Assembly: GCA_022820645.1 (NCBI GenBank)
Contig: JAJEFD010000009.1
Location: forward strand, 293,651 to 357,650
Direction of reading: 5' to 3'
Origin: Dehalococcoidia bacterium
GTDB taxonomy: Bacteria; Chloroflexota; Dehalococcoidia; Lucifugimonadales; Australimonadaceae
DNA length: 64,000 nt
Position 1 is the stretch's first letter. Every line of letters starts with the position of its first letter. A program made the position numbers and the translations under genes. The notes beneath the pieces were generated by a model. It saw nothing but the letters and a program-made list of their open reading frames with translations, did not search any database and had not been told where the DNA came from. Of this stretch, positions 8,410-16,730 are shown piece after piece.

Positions 8410-10209
8410 TCATGCTGACGTTCTCTCCGGCGCGGCGAGCGGCCTGCCCTGAACGTCCCGGGCGCGCATGTCCTGCCGGAGCCCCACGCGCAGTGCGAAC
8501 GCCCGCATCACCAACGCCACGCCCATCGTCATCGCCATGATCACCAGCGTAATGATCCCTGCCCTCTCGACCTGGCCGAGGTCGGAGGAGCCCAGCTCCA
8601 GCGCAAGGATCGACAGGGTGATCGTATCCCGCGAGGCGAGCAGGATGATGCTGGACGTGGTGTTTGCGGCCGATATGAAGTTCAGCATCCCGATCAGCAC
8701 CATCGTCGGCATGATGACCGGTATGACGATGCGGAAGTAGGTGCGGAACCATCCGGCCCCCGAAACGCGGCTGGCCTCTTCAAGATCGGCCCCCAACTGC
8801 ACCAGCACGCCCTTGAAGATGTTGGTGCCCGTGGTGTTACCCGAGATGATCACCACCAGGACCAACGCCCAGATAGAGCCGTACAGCCACGTCAGCCCGG
8901 GCACGCTCAGAAAGAGCATCAGCAGGCCCAGGGAGGACAGGATGCCGGGGAAGGCCGCCGAGACCCAGATGATGGAGTCCAGCGACGTTCTCAACCGCCA
9001 TTTACTGCGCACGATGAGGTAGGCGATGATCGAGAAGAGCAGGGGGCTCCCGACGCCTGCCACGACGGCAAGTGTGATGGTGGTCCGCAGCCCGGTGAAG
9101 AAGAGTTCATCGGAGAAGGTGTCGCGCCAGTGGTCGAGCGTCCAGGTGGGTACCGCGTTGAAGTAGCCCACGTGGTTCATGAAGCTGCCCACAATCAGCA
9201 CGAGGATGGGCAGCGCGGTCAGCACGATGAGCAGCCCGAGGATCGCCGAGAAGAAGACCCACTTCCATGCACCCAGTTCGATGAGACCGGGGTGGAACTT
9301 GCCGGTGATGGTGGTGTAGTGGCGGCGGCGCGTCACCCAGCGCTGTATCGGGAAGATGAAGCCGATGACGACGAGCGTCAGGCTTGCGGTAACGACGGCC
9401 TGGCCGTAGTCGAAACTCTGGGCCTGCAGGTAGATGAGGGTTGAGTAGACATAAAACCCCCACCGCGCCCCAAGCAGCCACTCCGTCTCGAACCCCTGGA
9501 ACACACGGATGAGGTGCAGGGCGAACACCAGGATGAGCGGCGACGCCATCACCGGCAGCGTCACTTTCAGGATGGTGCCGAGCTTGGAAGCGCCCGATAC
9601 GCGCCCGGCCTCCTCCAGAGCCTGGTCCATGTTGCGGAAGGCCGGGGTGAACAGAATCACCTTGTAGGCGATGCCGTCCGCCATGATCCTCGCGAACACG
9701 ATGCCCTCCAGGCTGAAGATGTTGAAGGGCCCTTTGTCGACGAACGGGAGCGCTTCCAGCGCCACGTTCACGAAACCACTGGTGGGGGCGAGCATCATCA
9801 TCCACCCGATCGTGCTCGCCAGGGCGGGGAACATGTAGGCGATCCAGAAGAAGAACTCCAGCCCCTGGGAGAAGGGAATCTTCGTCCGTGCGAGGACCAT
9901 CGAGATCGCCACCGAGATGGGGAACGCGATAATCATCACGAGGAACCAGACGAGGAAGGAGTTCCACAACGCAGTCGGTATACGCGGATTGCCGAACGCG
10001 GTGCTCCAGTTGCTGAAACCGAACTCGCGGGGCGGGACGAATACGTCCGTGGAAACGTCGAAGCTGAACCAGAAGAGGATCAGCATCGGCAGGATGAGGT
10101 AGACGCTGAGGGAGATAATGACGAGCGCCATGATGAACGTGCCCATCTCCGCCCTGAAGAAGCTCCTGAGGGCGGAAGGGCGTGCAATCGTCGCAGGCGA
10201 TGTCATCAC
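8410..10209 (-). CDS. ABC transporter permease, two fused membrane domains (iron/thiamine type)
   Basis: The 599-residue protein contains two permease halves in one chain, as in FbpB/ThiP-type transporters, with about twelve membrane helices. EAA-loop-like sequences are seen in each half (ALEEAGRVSGASKLGTILKVTLP and LEEASRVSGAGWFRTYFRIVIP), where an ATPase would dock. It follows the binding-protein gene after a stem-loop. No ABC ATPase gene is adjacent, so the nucleotide-binding subunit must be encoded elsewhere. The transported solute is not identifiable; the binding protein resembles Fe(III)-type receptors. Confidence 0.85.
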   Translation of the reverse strand: MMTSPATIARPSALRSFFRAEMGTFIMALVIISLSVYLILPMLILFWFSFDVSTDVFVPPREFGFSNWSTAFGNPRIPTALWNSFLVWFLVMIIAFPISVAISMVLARTKIPFSQGLEFFFWIAYMFPALASTIGWMMMLAPTSGFVNVALEALPFVDKGPFNIFSLEGIVFARIMADGIAYKVILFTPAFRNMDQALEEAGRVSGASKLGTILKVTLPVMASPLILVFALHLIRVFQGFETEWLLGARWGFYVYSTLIYLQAQSFDYGQAVVTASLTLVVIGFIFPIQRWVTRRRHYTTITGKFHPGLIELGAWKWVFFSAILGLLIVLTALPILVLIVGSFMNHVGYFNAVPTWTLDHWRDTFSDELFFTGLRTTITLAVVAGVGSPLLFSIIAYLIVRSKWRLRTSLDSIIWVSAAFPGILSSLGLLMLFLSVPGLTWLYGSIWALVLVVIISGNTTGTNIFKGVLVQLGADLEEASRVSGAGWFRTYFRIVIPVIMPTMVLIGMLNFISAANTTSSIILLASRDTITLSILALELGSSDLGQVERAGIITLVIMAMTMGVALVMRAFALRVGLRQDMRARDVQGRPLAAPERTSA

Positions 10210-10270
10210 TTCCTCTGATTCCTGATTCCGGTATTCCTTGTATGAGGCTTGCCGTGTTCAGCGTTTCGCA

Positions 10271-10313
10271 TCATGGTGACCAGGGGTGTGTTCTGCACCC
10301 CCTGGTCACCATG
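10271..10313 (-). promoter_or_regulatory. Stem-loop between binding-protein and permease genes
   Basis: A 16-bp inverted repeat TCATGGTGACCAGGGG / CCCCTGGTCACCATGA with a short loop and a one-base bulge fills the gap between the binding-protein stop and the permease start. There is no T-tract. By analogy with malE-malF it could protect the binding-protein mRNA and lower downstream expression (inference). Confidence 0.55.
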
Positions 10314-10326
10314 ACGCACGGTCGCT

Positions 10327-11655
10327 CTAGTTCGCCGTGTAGATGATGCCGAGCTCGTCGTAGAGCGCCTGCAAGTACTGCAGCGACGCGGTCCGGTCGT
10401 CGTCGTACTCCGGGACGCCCTGGTCGACGACGAACACCTTGCCGGCATCAAGCAGGTTCTGCAGTTCTCCCACGCGGTTCCACAGCAGATCGTCGACCTT
10501 GCCCTGCGAAACGTCAGAGCGCAGTTTCGGAGACGGGTTGAGGTTGCGCGTGTAGTTGATGTCCGTCTCCATGCCGTCCTGGCTGTACCACCAGTTCAGG
10601 AAGAGCTGTGCAGCCCTGGGGTGAGGCGCCTGGTCGAGCACGGTGCCAGTGCCGCCGACCTCCGCCGACAGGCCCTCGTCCATGATGATGTTGTCGGTGA
10701 TGGAAGCAACGGGCAGGCCCGACGCTGCAAGCGGACGCAGCGCTACGTCGCAGCCCACGGCGATGCTGACCACGGCGCGAGCGACCAGGTCGGCGCAGCC
10801 GTCGGCGGCCGAGAAGTCCAGGACGTTGTTGCCGACTGCGGCGTTCCTCGTGACGGCCTCCCAGAAGTCCTGCCCCACCCCGCGGTGTACACGAACGCGC
10901 GCGGTCGCACCGGTGCCCTGGGTTGCGTAGCCGGTCATGGCGATCTCGCCCGCCCACTTCGGGTCGGCGAGGTCCCACCAAGACGTGATCTCCGCTGCCT
11001 CCGCCGCACTCAGCCTGTCGGTGCTGTACCAGATGTCCTCGAAGTTCTGGATGGAGAGCTGGTCGGACATCGAGTACGTGGCGGAGACGTCGGACCACCA
11101 CACCTTCGGCGAGAGGTGCCACGTCTCAGGGGTGCGGTTCAGAATCGTCGGCTCGATGATCAGGGGCTCGACGGGGACCAGCGCATTGGCGTCGATCAGC
11201 CGCTGCGTCGACGAGGTGCCCGCGACGCTGTAGTCGACGGTGTAACGCCCGCGGGAGCGCTCGGCCAAGATGCGCGTGGTGTTCGCGTTACCGCTGCCCG
11301 TGCTGGCGATGACCCGGATGTCGAACTTCTGCGAGAACTGTGCGAGCGTGTCCCGGATGTGCCGGGAGTCCGTCCCGCCCAAACTGATCACGATCTCACC
11401 CTCGGCCTGCGCGTCGGCGACCAGCTGGGCCCACTGCGCCTCGAACGACGCGTCGGGCGTCGGCGTAGCCGTAGGATCAGGCGCCGGCACCGGCGTTGTA
11501 CCGGGCTCCGGCACAGGCGTGGCCGTAGGCGTGGGTGTGGGAGGCACGGGCGTCGGCGTTGGATCTTCCGATCCACATGCCGCGAGGCCAACGATGAGCC
11601 CCAGAACAGCCACAACCAGCCAGAGTTGCTTACTTCCCCGATGCAGTGTGCGCAT
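10327..11655 (-). CDS. ABC transporter substrate-binding lipoprotein, Fe(III)-type
   Basis: The 442-residue lipoprotein has a signal ending VGLAAC (lipobox), then a Pro-Thr linker of about 40 residues, then a periplasmic-binding fold starting WAQLVADAQAEGEIVISLGG. It has the family features of extracellular solute-binding proteins of the iron/polyamine group, including a LAERSRGRYTVD stretch and a C-terminal LFLNWWYSQDGM. The ATG at 11655 is preceded by GGGAGG at good spacing; the earlier in-frame start at 11724 has none. It would deliver solute to the fused permease downstream. Confidence 0.85.
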   Translation of the reverse strand: MRTLHRGSKQLWLVVAVLGLIVGLAACGSEDPTPTPVPPTPTPTATPVPEPGTTPVPAPDPTATPTPDASFEAQWAQLVADAQAEGEIVISLGGTDSRHIRDTLAQFSQKFDIRVIASTGSGNANTTRILAERSRGRYTVDYSVAGTSSTQRLIDANALVPVEPLIIEPTILNRTPETWHLSPKVWWSDVSATYSMSDQLSIQNFEDIWYSTDRLSAAEAAEITSWWDLADPKWAGEIAMTGYATQGTGATARVRVHRGVGQDFWEAVTRNAAVGNNVLDFSAADGCADLVARAVVSIAVGCDVALRPLAASGLPVASITDNIIMDEGLSAEVGGTGTVLDQAPHPRAAQLFLNWWYSQDGMETDINYTRNLNPSPKLRSDVSQGKVDDLLWNRVGELQNLLDAGKVFVVDQGVPEYDDDRTASLQYLQALYDELGIIYTAN

Positions 11656-11825
11656 GGTTTCCCTCCCACTTTCGGTTTCCGCAAGGATTCGCGGAAAAGC
11701 TGCCGTGCTATCGGCAGCGTACAAGCGGCGCGCAACCTAACACTCCATGCCTCGCAAGTCAACGCAAGGAACTTCGTTCACATGTGCCCGTTGGGAACCC
11801 GCGTGTGAGCCGGGGCTGCTCGTGG

Positions 11826-11831
11826 CATACT
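11826..11831 (+). promoter_or_regulatory. -10-like element of the MFS gene, probably leaderless
   Basis: CATACT ends seven bases before the ATG at 11839, with no Shine-Dalgarno between them. This places the predicted transcript start at or next to the start codon. Confidence 0.35.
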
Positions 11832-11838
11832 GGGCGCG

Positions 11839-13071
11839 ATGGCGACCGCTACCGACACCACAGGCCGCATGACGCCGGAAGAGCGCCGCATCGTCGCGTC
11901 GACCGGCGTCGCGCACGGACTCAATCACGCCGTGGAGCTGGTCTACGGGGCGGTGCTCATCGTGGTGGCGCTCGAGTTCGGCGTCACGGTTGCAGCGCTT
12001 GGCGTGCTGGGCGCGGCCTCGTCGCTCGCCTACGCGTTCGCGGCGCTGCCCGCAGGAGCGATGGCCGACCGTCTCGGCTCGCAGCGTACCGTGGCGCTCT
12101 CGATGGGCGGCGCGGGAGTCGCGGCGTTGCTGGCTGCGGTGGCCCCGAACGTGTGGGTGCTTGGCGCCGCGCTCGTGCTCATGGGGATACTCGGCGGGCT
12201 GTACCACCCTGCGGGGCTGTCACTCATCACGCGTGGCGTGCGGAGCCGCGCGCGGGCGCTGGGCATCCACGGAGCGGGAGGCAACCTGGGGACGGCGCTG
12301 GCGCCGCTTATGGCGGCAGCCATCGCGGGCGCCTGGAACTGGCGGGGCGCGTTCCTCGTCTTCGCGGTACTGTCGCTCACCGTCTCGATCGCAGCGTTCC
12401 GATCGCCGCCGGACGGAACGGGAGAGAGCGGCATCGAACGTCCGCGTCCGCGCCTGCGTGCAGAGAGCCTGCTGGTGCCGCTTGCGCTGATGTTCGTCAT
12501 CAACGCGTGCTTCGGGTTCATCTTCCGTGGACTGACCCTGTTCCTGCCCTTGCACCTGAGCGAGAACCTCGGGTTCGAGGTGTTCGGGTTCGAGCCGGTG
12601 GTGATCGGCGGCGCAGCGGCTACGATCGCATTGCTGTTCGGCGTGGCAGGGCAGTACGCGGGCGGCGAGATAGGCGAGCGCTTCCGGCGTGAGCGGCTGC
12701 TCGTTCCTGCGGCGGCGCTGACGATCCCCCCGCTGCTGGTGATGGCCGGGTGGGGCGGCTGGGCGCTACTCATCGGGTCGTCGGCGTTCGTGTTCTTCAA
12801 CTTCCTAGCGCAGCCGACGGCGGTCGCGATGATCTCGGACTACGCTGCGGAGCGGCTGCAGGGGCGCGCGTACGCGCTCACTTCGCTTACCGGATTCGGC
12901 ATCGGGGCGTTGGCGGGCGTCGGAGGCGGGTTGCTGGCGGACGGACCGGGGATCCAATGGGTGTTCGTGATGATGGCGGGCGTCGCGCTGCTCACGGTCG
13001 TCTGCGCGGTCGCGATCAACGTCTACCTGCTGGCGCGCGGCGACACGCCTGAGGGGCTGTCGGCCGTTTGA
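11839..13071 (+). CDS. Major facilitator superfamily transporter
   Basis: The 410-residue protein has about twelve hydrophobic helices and the MFS loop signature GAMADRLGSQRTVALS between helices 2 and 3 (residues about 75-90). The second half repeats the pattern after residue 215. Substrate cannot be inferred; the general layout (HGLNHAVELVYGAVL start) resembles small-molecule exporters of the fosmidomycin-resistance-like group. It is followed after 50 bp by a gentisate-dioxygenase-like gene on the same strand, so transport of an aromatic acid is conceivable. Confidence 0.8.
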   Translation: MATATDTTGRMTPEERRIVASTGVAHGLNHAVELVYGAVLIVVALEFGVTVAALGVLGAASSLAYAFAALPAGAMADRLGSQRTVALSMGGAGVAALLAAVAPNVWVLGAALVLMGILGGLYHPAGLSLITRGVRSRARALGIHGAGGNLGTALAPLMAAAIAGAWNWRGAFLVFAVLSLTVSIAAFRSPPDGTGESGIERPRPRLRAESLLVPLALMFVINACFGFIFRGLTLFLPLHLSENLGFEVFGFEPVVIGGAAATIALLFGVAGQYAGGEIGERFRRERLLVPAAALTIPPLLVMAGWGGWALLIGSSAFVFFNFLAQPTAVAMISDYAAERLQGRAYALTSLTGFGIGALAGVGGGLLADGPGIQWVFVMMAGVALLTVVCAVAINVYLLARGDTPEGLSAV

Positions 13072-13120
13072 CCCCGTCCGGCGTGCGGCGTACCTTAGCC
13101 ACTACCTCTGGAGGTGTGCC

Positions 13121-14191
13121 ATGACGAACAGCGCGAGTGAGAGCCGCATCGAGGAGATGGACCTGCTGCTGCAGGAGGTGCGCAGCCGGAACGCGATGCC
13201 GCTGTGGGAGGTGAACGCGCAGCGCGGCAGACCGACCGTGCAGCCGTTCCTCTGGCGCTACCTGGACTACCGCGACCTGCTCTACCGCGCGGCCGACCTC
13301 GTGCCGATGGAGCTGGCGGAGCGGCGCGTCTTCGTGTTCAGCAACCCCGGCATCGACAAGCACTCGGCGACGTCGTCGCTGTACGCGAACCTCCAGATCA
13401 TCAAGCCGGGCGAGATCGCGCCGTCGCACCGCCACTCGCCGTCGGCGCTGCGGCTGGTGATCGAAGGGCAGGGGGCGTACACCGCCGTCAACGGCGAGAA
13501 GAGCTACATGGACCCCGGCGACTTCGTGACGACGCCGAGCTGGACGTGGCACGACCACGGCAACGAGGGCGACGCGCCGATGGTGTGGCTGGACGGCCTC
13601 GACGTTCCGTTCGTGCAATCGCTTGACGCCAACTTCTACGAGCAGTACCCGGACAGCACGCATCCGCTGACGAAGCCGGACGACCTCTCGCTGCGGATGT
13701 TCGGCGCGGGGAGCCTGACGCCGACGTGGGAGCGGCGCGACTCGCCGAACTCGCCCATCCTGAATTACAAGTTCGAGAGCACTTACGCAGCCCTGAAGGC
13801 GCTGGCCGAGGACACGGGCGGCAGCCCGTACGACGGCGTCACGGTCGAGTACACGAACCCGCTGAACGGCGGCCCCGCGATGCCGACCATCGCGTGCTTC
13901 GCTACGCTGTTGCGTGCTGGTCAGCGCACGCAAGCGCACAGGCACGTAGGCGGGACGATCTACCACGTCATCCAGGGCAGCGGGAGCAGCATCATCGCGG
14001 GCACGCGGTTCGACTGGGGGCCGAAGGACACGTTCGTCGTGCCGTCGTGGCACTTCCACGAGCACGCCGCCGAGGAGGAGGCCGTCCTCTTCTCCTACAA
14101 CGACAGCCCCGTGCTGCAGGCGCTCAACCTCTACCGCGAAGAGGCGATGGACGCCCCGCACCAGGAGGAGACGGAAGTCTTCGGGGCCTGA
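13121..14191 (+). CDS. Gentisate 1,2-dioxygenase-like bicupin
   Basis: The 356-residue bicupin opens ring-cleavage substrates in its best-known members. The first cupin (about 90-165) has APSHRHSPSALRLVIEGQGAY and a downstream TWHDHGNE, giving the HxH...H iron set expected for gentisate dioxygenase. The second (about 260-330) has QAHRHVGGTIYHVIQG and WHFHEHAAEE. Length matches the family (about 350). A GGAGG lies upstream of the ATG at 13121. The exact aromatic substrate (gentisate, salicylate or hydroxynaphthoate) is uncertain. Confidence 0.8.
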   Translation: MTNSASESRIEEMDLLLQEVRSRNAMPLWEVNAQRGRPTVQPFLWRYLDYRDLLYRAADLVPMELAERRVFVFSNPGIDKHSATSSLYANLQIIKPGEIAPSHRHSPSALRLVIEGQGAYTAVNGEKSYMDPGDFVTTPSWTWHDHGNEGDAPMVWLDGLDVPFVQSLDANFYEQYPDSTHPLTKPDDLSLRMFGAGSLTPTWERRDSPNSPILNYKFESTYAALKALAEDTGGSPYDGVTVEYTNPLNGGPAMPTIACFATLLRAGQRTQAHRHVGGTIYHVIQGSGSSIIAGTRFDWGPKDTFVVPSWHFHEHAAEEEAVLFSYNDSPVLQALNLYREEAMDAPHQEETEVFGA

Positions 14192-14205
14192 TCCTGCTGC
14201 GGGAC

Positions 14206-14243
14206 GTAACAACCGCGTAACTCTTCCGTAACCGGCTCGATAC
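14206..14243 (+). promoter_or_regulatory. GlnR-like four-box operator before the nitrate operon
   Basis: GTAAC occurs at 14206, 14217 and 14228 and GATAC at 14239. The boxes start exactly 11 bp apart, one helical turn, with 6-nt gaps. This matches the actinobacterial GlnR site pattern (GTNAC-N6-GAAAC repeated). A possible -10 TACGCT (14254-14259) follows, so the last boxes overlap the -35 region, as expected for an activator. Confidence 0.6.
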
Positions 14244-14290
14244 ACCCTGCGTCTACGCTTGATGCAAGCAATGCCGCAGGAGGCGCCCCC

Positions 14291-14647
14291 TTGAAAGAAG
14301 TCATAGCTGTCATCCGGCCGGAGAAGTGGCAGGCGAGCGTCGATGCCGCCCTCGCCCTGGGCGTATCCGCGTACACGCACCGGCGCGTTATGGGCCGGGG
14401 CCGCCAGCGAGGGCTCCGCTACATGCGACCCATCAACGGAGAGGACGACGGCGTGATGCAGTTCCTTCCGAAGCGGATGCTGGCATGGGCGGTGCCGGAC
14501 GAGGTCGCAACGCCTCTTGCGAACGCGCTGATCGCAGCCAACAGGTCCGACAACTACGGGGACGGCAAGGTGTTCATATGCCCGCTGCAGGAAGTCATCT
14601 GCACAGAGCAGCCCGAGCAATCGCTCGCGAACGCGGGCGCGGTCTAA
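14291..14647 (+). CDS. PII-family nitrogen regulator (first copy)
   Basis: The 118-residue PII protein begins MKEVIAVIRPEKWQA, has a T-loop region around RGRQRGLRYMRP and ends with YGDGKVFICPLQEV, the conserved PII C-terminal signature. PII proteins sense 2-oxoglutarate and ATP/ADP and bind transporters, enzymes or regulators. It starts with TTG at 14291, supported by AGGAGG seven bases upstream. The T-loop lacks an obvious uridylylation tyrosine in the classical position. It is first in the nitrate operon, three bases before the molybdoenzyme gene. Confidence 0.85.
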   Translation: MKEVIAVIRPEKWQASVDAALALGVSAYTHRRVMGRGRQRGLRYMRPINGEDDGVMQFLPKRMLAWAVPDEVATPLANALIAANRSDNYGDGKVFICPLQEVICTEQPEQSLANAGAV

Positions 14648-14650
14648 ATC

Positions 14651-15301
14651 ATGGTGCTGCGCCCCTACGTCAATTACCCGAAATTCAAGGACCAGTTCGC
14701 GGCCATGGACTTCGAGGCCGAGCCGCTGCCCATCCTCTCCCTCTTCCCGATGCCGGAGCCGCAGTCGCCGGCTGACTGGCAGATGAGCCTGACGGACGTA
14801 ACCGGGAAGACGGCCGTCGTACGCTGGGAGGACATCGAGCGTTTGCCGGTCGTCCGCGAACCTACCCCGCTCGTCTGCCAGATCTTCAACTGGTCGGAGA
14901 CGCCGCTGGTGACCGGCGTGCGGCTCCAGTCAGTGCTCGAGGCTGCGGGCATCGACCTCGCCTCTGCGGGTTACCTCGCCTTCTACTCAGCCGACGGCAT
15001 GTACTTCGAAAGCCTGCCCAAGAGCCTTGCCCGCGACCCGAGGGTGCTCCTGGTACACGAGATCAACGGCGAGGAGCTGCCGCACGAACTCGGCGGGCCG
15101 GTCCGTCTCTGGGTGCCGTTCCTGCAGGGGTACAAGAGCGTGAAGTGGCTGCACCAGGTCCGGTGCTTCGTGCGGGACCCCCATGGCATCAAGCGGCTCC
15201 TGGGCCAGAGCAAGACATCCGTCCTTGGAGCGCCCGGCCAGGAGAAGGCGCACGTCGTCGTGGCCAAGGTCGGCAGCGGTGAGGCCTCGGCCGACATCTA
15301 G
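14651..15301 (+). CDS. Sulfite-oxidase-family molybdopterin oxidoreductase, candidate nitrate reductase
   Basis: The 216-residue protein consists of a minimal sulfite-oxidase (SUOX/MsrP) catalytic fold. VCQIFNWSETPLVTGVRLQ places the molybdenum-ligand cysteine at C76. The later ELPHELGGPVRLWVPFLQGYKSVKWLHQV matches the family signature of cofactor-binding residues. There is no Tat signal, haem or dimerisation domain, so it is probably cytoplasmic. It sits between a PII gene and a NarK-type transporter and two genes before NirA, in an operon that otherwise lacks a nitrate reductase. Plant and fungal nitrate reductases belong to this same superfamily, so nitrate reduction is a reasonable inference; a sulfoxide or other oxyanion reductase is the alternative. 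Confidence 0.75.
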   Translation: MVLRPYVNYPKFKDQFAAMDFEAEPLPILSLFPMPEPQSPADWQMSLTDVTGKTAVVRWEDIERLPVVREPTPLVCQIFNWSETPLVTGVRLQSVLEAAGIDLASAGYLAFYSADGMYFESLPKSLARDPRVLLVHEINGEELPHELGGPVRLWVPFLQGYKSVKWLHQVRCFVRDPHGIKRLLGQSKTSVLGAPGQEKAHVVVAKVGSGEASADI

Positions 15302-15350
15302 GGCCGAGCCGGGCGCCGCGATTCCAGTCCAACGCAGAGGCCAAGCGAGC

Positions 15351-16721
15351 ATGAGGATAGACCCCCAGACCCACAAGGCGGCGAGCATCTCCCTCTTCAG
15401 TTTCGCCCGTCCGCACATGCGCGCGTTCCACATGAGCTGGTTCGCTTTCTTCCTCGCGTTCTTCGGGTGGTTCGGCATCGCGCCGATGATGGCCATCGTC
15501 CGCGACGACCTGGGGTTGACCAAAACGCAGGTCGGCAACACGGTGATCGCATCCGTCGCGGTCACCATCGCCGCCCGCCTGTTCGCGGGATGGCTATGTG
15601 ACAGGATCGGCCCCCGCCGGACCTACACCGGGCTGCTCATCGCCGGCTCCATCCCGGTGATGACTATCGGCCTCGCAACCAGCTACGAGTCCTTCCTCCT
15701 CTTCCGCCTTGCCATCGGCGTGATCGGAGCCTCGTTCGTCATCACGCAATATCACACGTCGGTCATGTTCGCGCCCAACGTGGTCGGGACTGCTAACGCG
15801 ACGACCGCGGGCTGGGGCAACCTCGGTGGGGGCGTCACGCAGATGGTGATGCCGCTGATCCTCGCGGTCATCCTGGGGTTCGGCGCAAGCGAGATCCTCG
15901 GCTGGCGCCTCGCCATGGTTTTCCCGGGCATCGCGCTCTTCCTCATGGGCATCGCCTACTACCGGCTCACCCAGGACACGCCGGACGGTGAAACGCGTGC
16001 ATCGAAGACGCAGGACGCCAGCGCCAGAGGGGCGTTCCTGGAGGCAGCCAGAGACCACCGCGTCTGGGCGCTCTTCCTGGTCTATGGCGCCTGCTTCGGC
16101 GTGGAACTGACCATGCACAACATCGCCGCTCTCTACTACCATGACCGCTTCGGGCTCAGCGTCGGGATGGCGGGCCTCATCGCCGGGCTCTTCGGGCTGA
16201 TGAACCTCTTCGCCCGCACGCTCGGAGGCATATTCGGCGACCTCGCAGGGGTACGCTTCGGCCTCAGGGGCAGAACGCTCTTCCTTGGCGCCGTGCTCCT
16301 GCTGGAAGGCCTCGCGCTGGCTGTCTTCTCGCAGATGGCCGTCCTGCCCGTGGCCATCCTCTCCATGCTCGTGTTCAGCCTCTTCGTGCAGATGTCGGAA
16401 GGCGCGACGTTCTCGGTCGTTCCGTTCATCAACCGCCGTGCGCTGGGAGCCGTGGCAGGCATCGTGGGGGCGGGCGGCAATGCAGGGGCTGTCGCAGCCG
16501 GATTCCTGTTCCGCATCGAGTCGCTCTCAACCGAACGGGCGCTGCTCTACCTCGCGGCCATCGTTACCGGTATGTCCGCGCTCGTGCTCGCGGTGCGGTT
16601 CTCGCCTGAACGCGAGACCGAAGAGCGCATCGCGATGGAGCGCGCCCTCGGACGGGGAGCCGCCGCCATCGCTCCCGCGTACGCCAAGCGCGTTCCGATG
16701 GCCCTGTACAGCAATACGTAA
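15351..16721 (+). CDS. NarK/NasA-type nitrate/nitrite MFS transporter
   Basis: The 456-residue protein has about twelve helices and the nitrate signature AGWGNLGGGVTQ in the first half. The second signature, GAGGNAGAVAAGF, lies in the second half. Both are diagnostic of the nitrate/nitrite porter family. The ATG at 15351 begins MRIDPQTHKAASISLF directly before the first helix; upstream readings back to 15183 translate through the end of the previous gene and are rejected. It would import nitrate for the adjacent reductases. Confidence 0.9.
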   Translation: MRIDPQTHKAASISLFSFARPHMRAFHMSWFAFFLAFFGWFGIAPMMAIVRDDLGLTKTQVGNTVIASVAVTIAARLFAGWLCDRIGPRRTYTGLLIAGSIPVMTIGLATSYESFLLFRLAIGVIGASFVITQYHTSVMFAPNVVGTANATTAGWGNLGGGVTQMVMPLILAVILGFGASEILGWRLAMVFPGIALFLMGIAYYRLTQDTPDGETRASKTQDASARGAFLEAARDHRVWALFLVYGACFGVELTMHNIAALYYHDRFGLSVGMAGLIAGLFGLMNLFARTLGGIFGDLAGVRFGLRGRTLFLGAVLLLEGLALAVFSQMAVLPVAILSMLVFSLFVQMSEGATFSVVPFINRRALGAVAGIVGAGGNAGAVAAGFLFRIESLSTERALLYLAAIVTGMSALVLAVRFSPERETEERIAMERALGRGAAAIAPAYAKRVPMALYSNT

Positions 16722-16730
16722 AGGAAACGC

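Noticed and set aside
15183..15350. Extended N-terminus for the nitrate transporter
   Set aside because: It overlaps the end of the molybdoenzyme gene in another frame and is Arg/Ser-rich shadow sequence before the true start at 15351.
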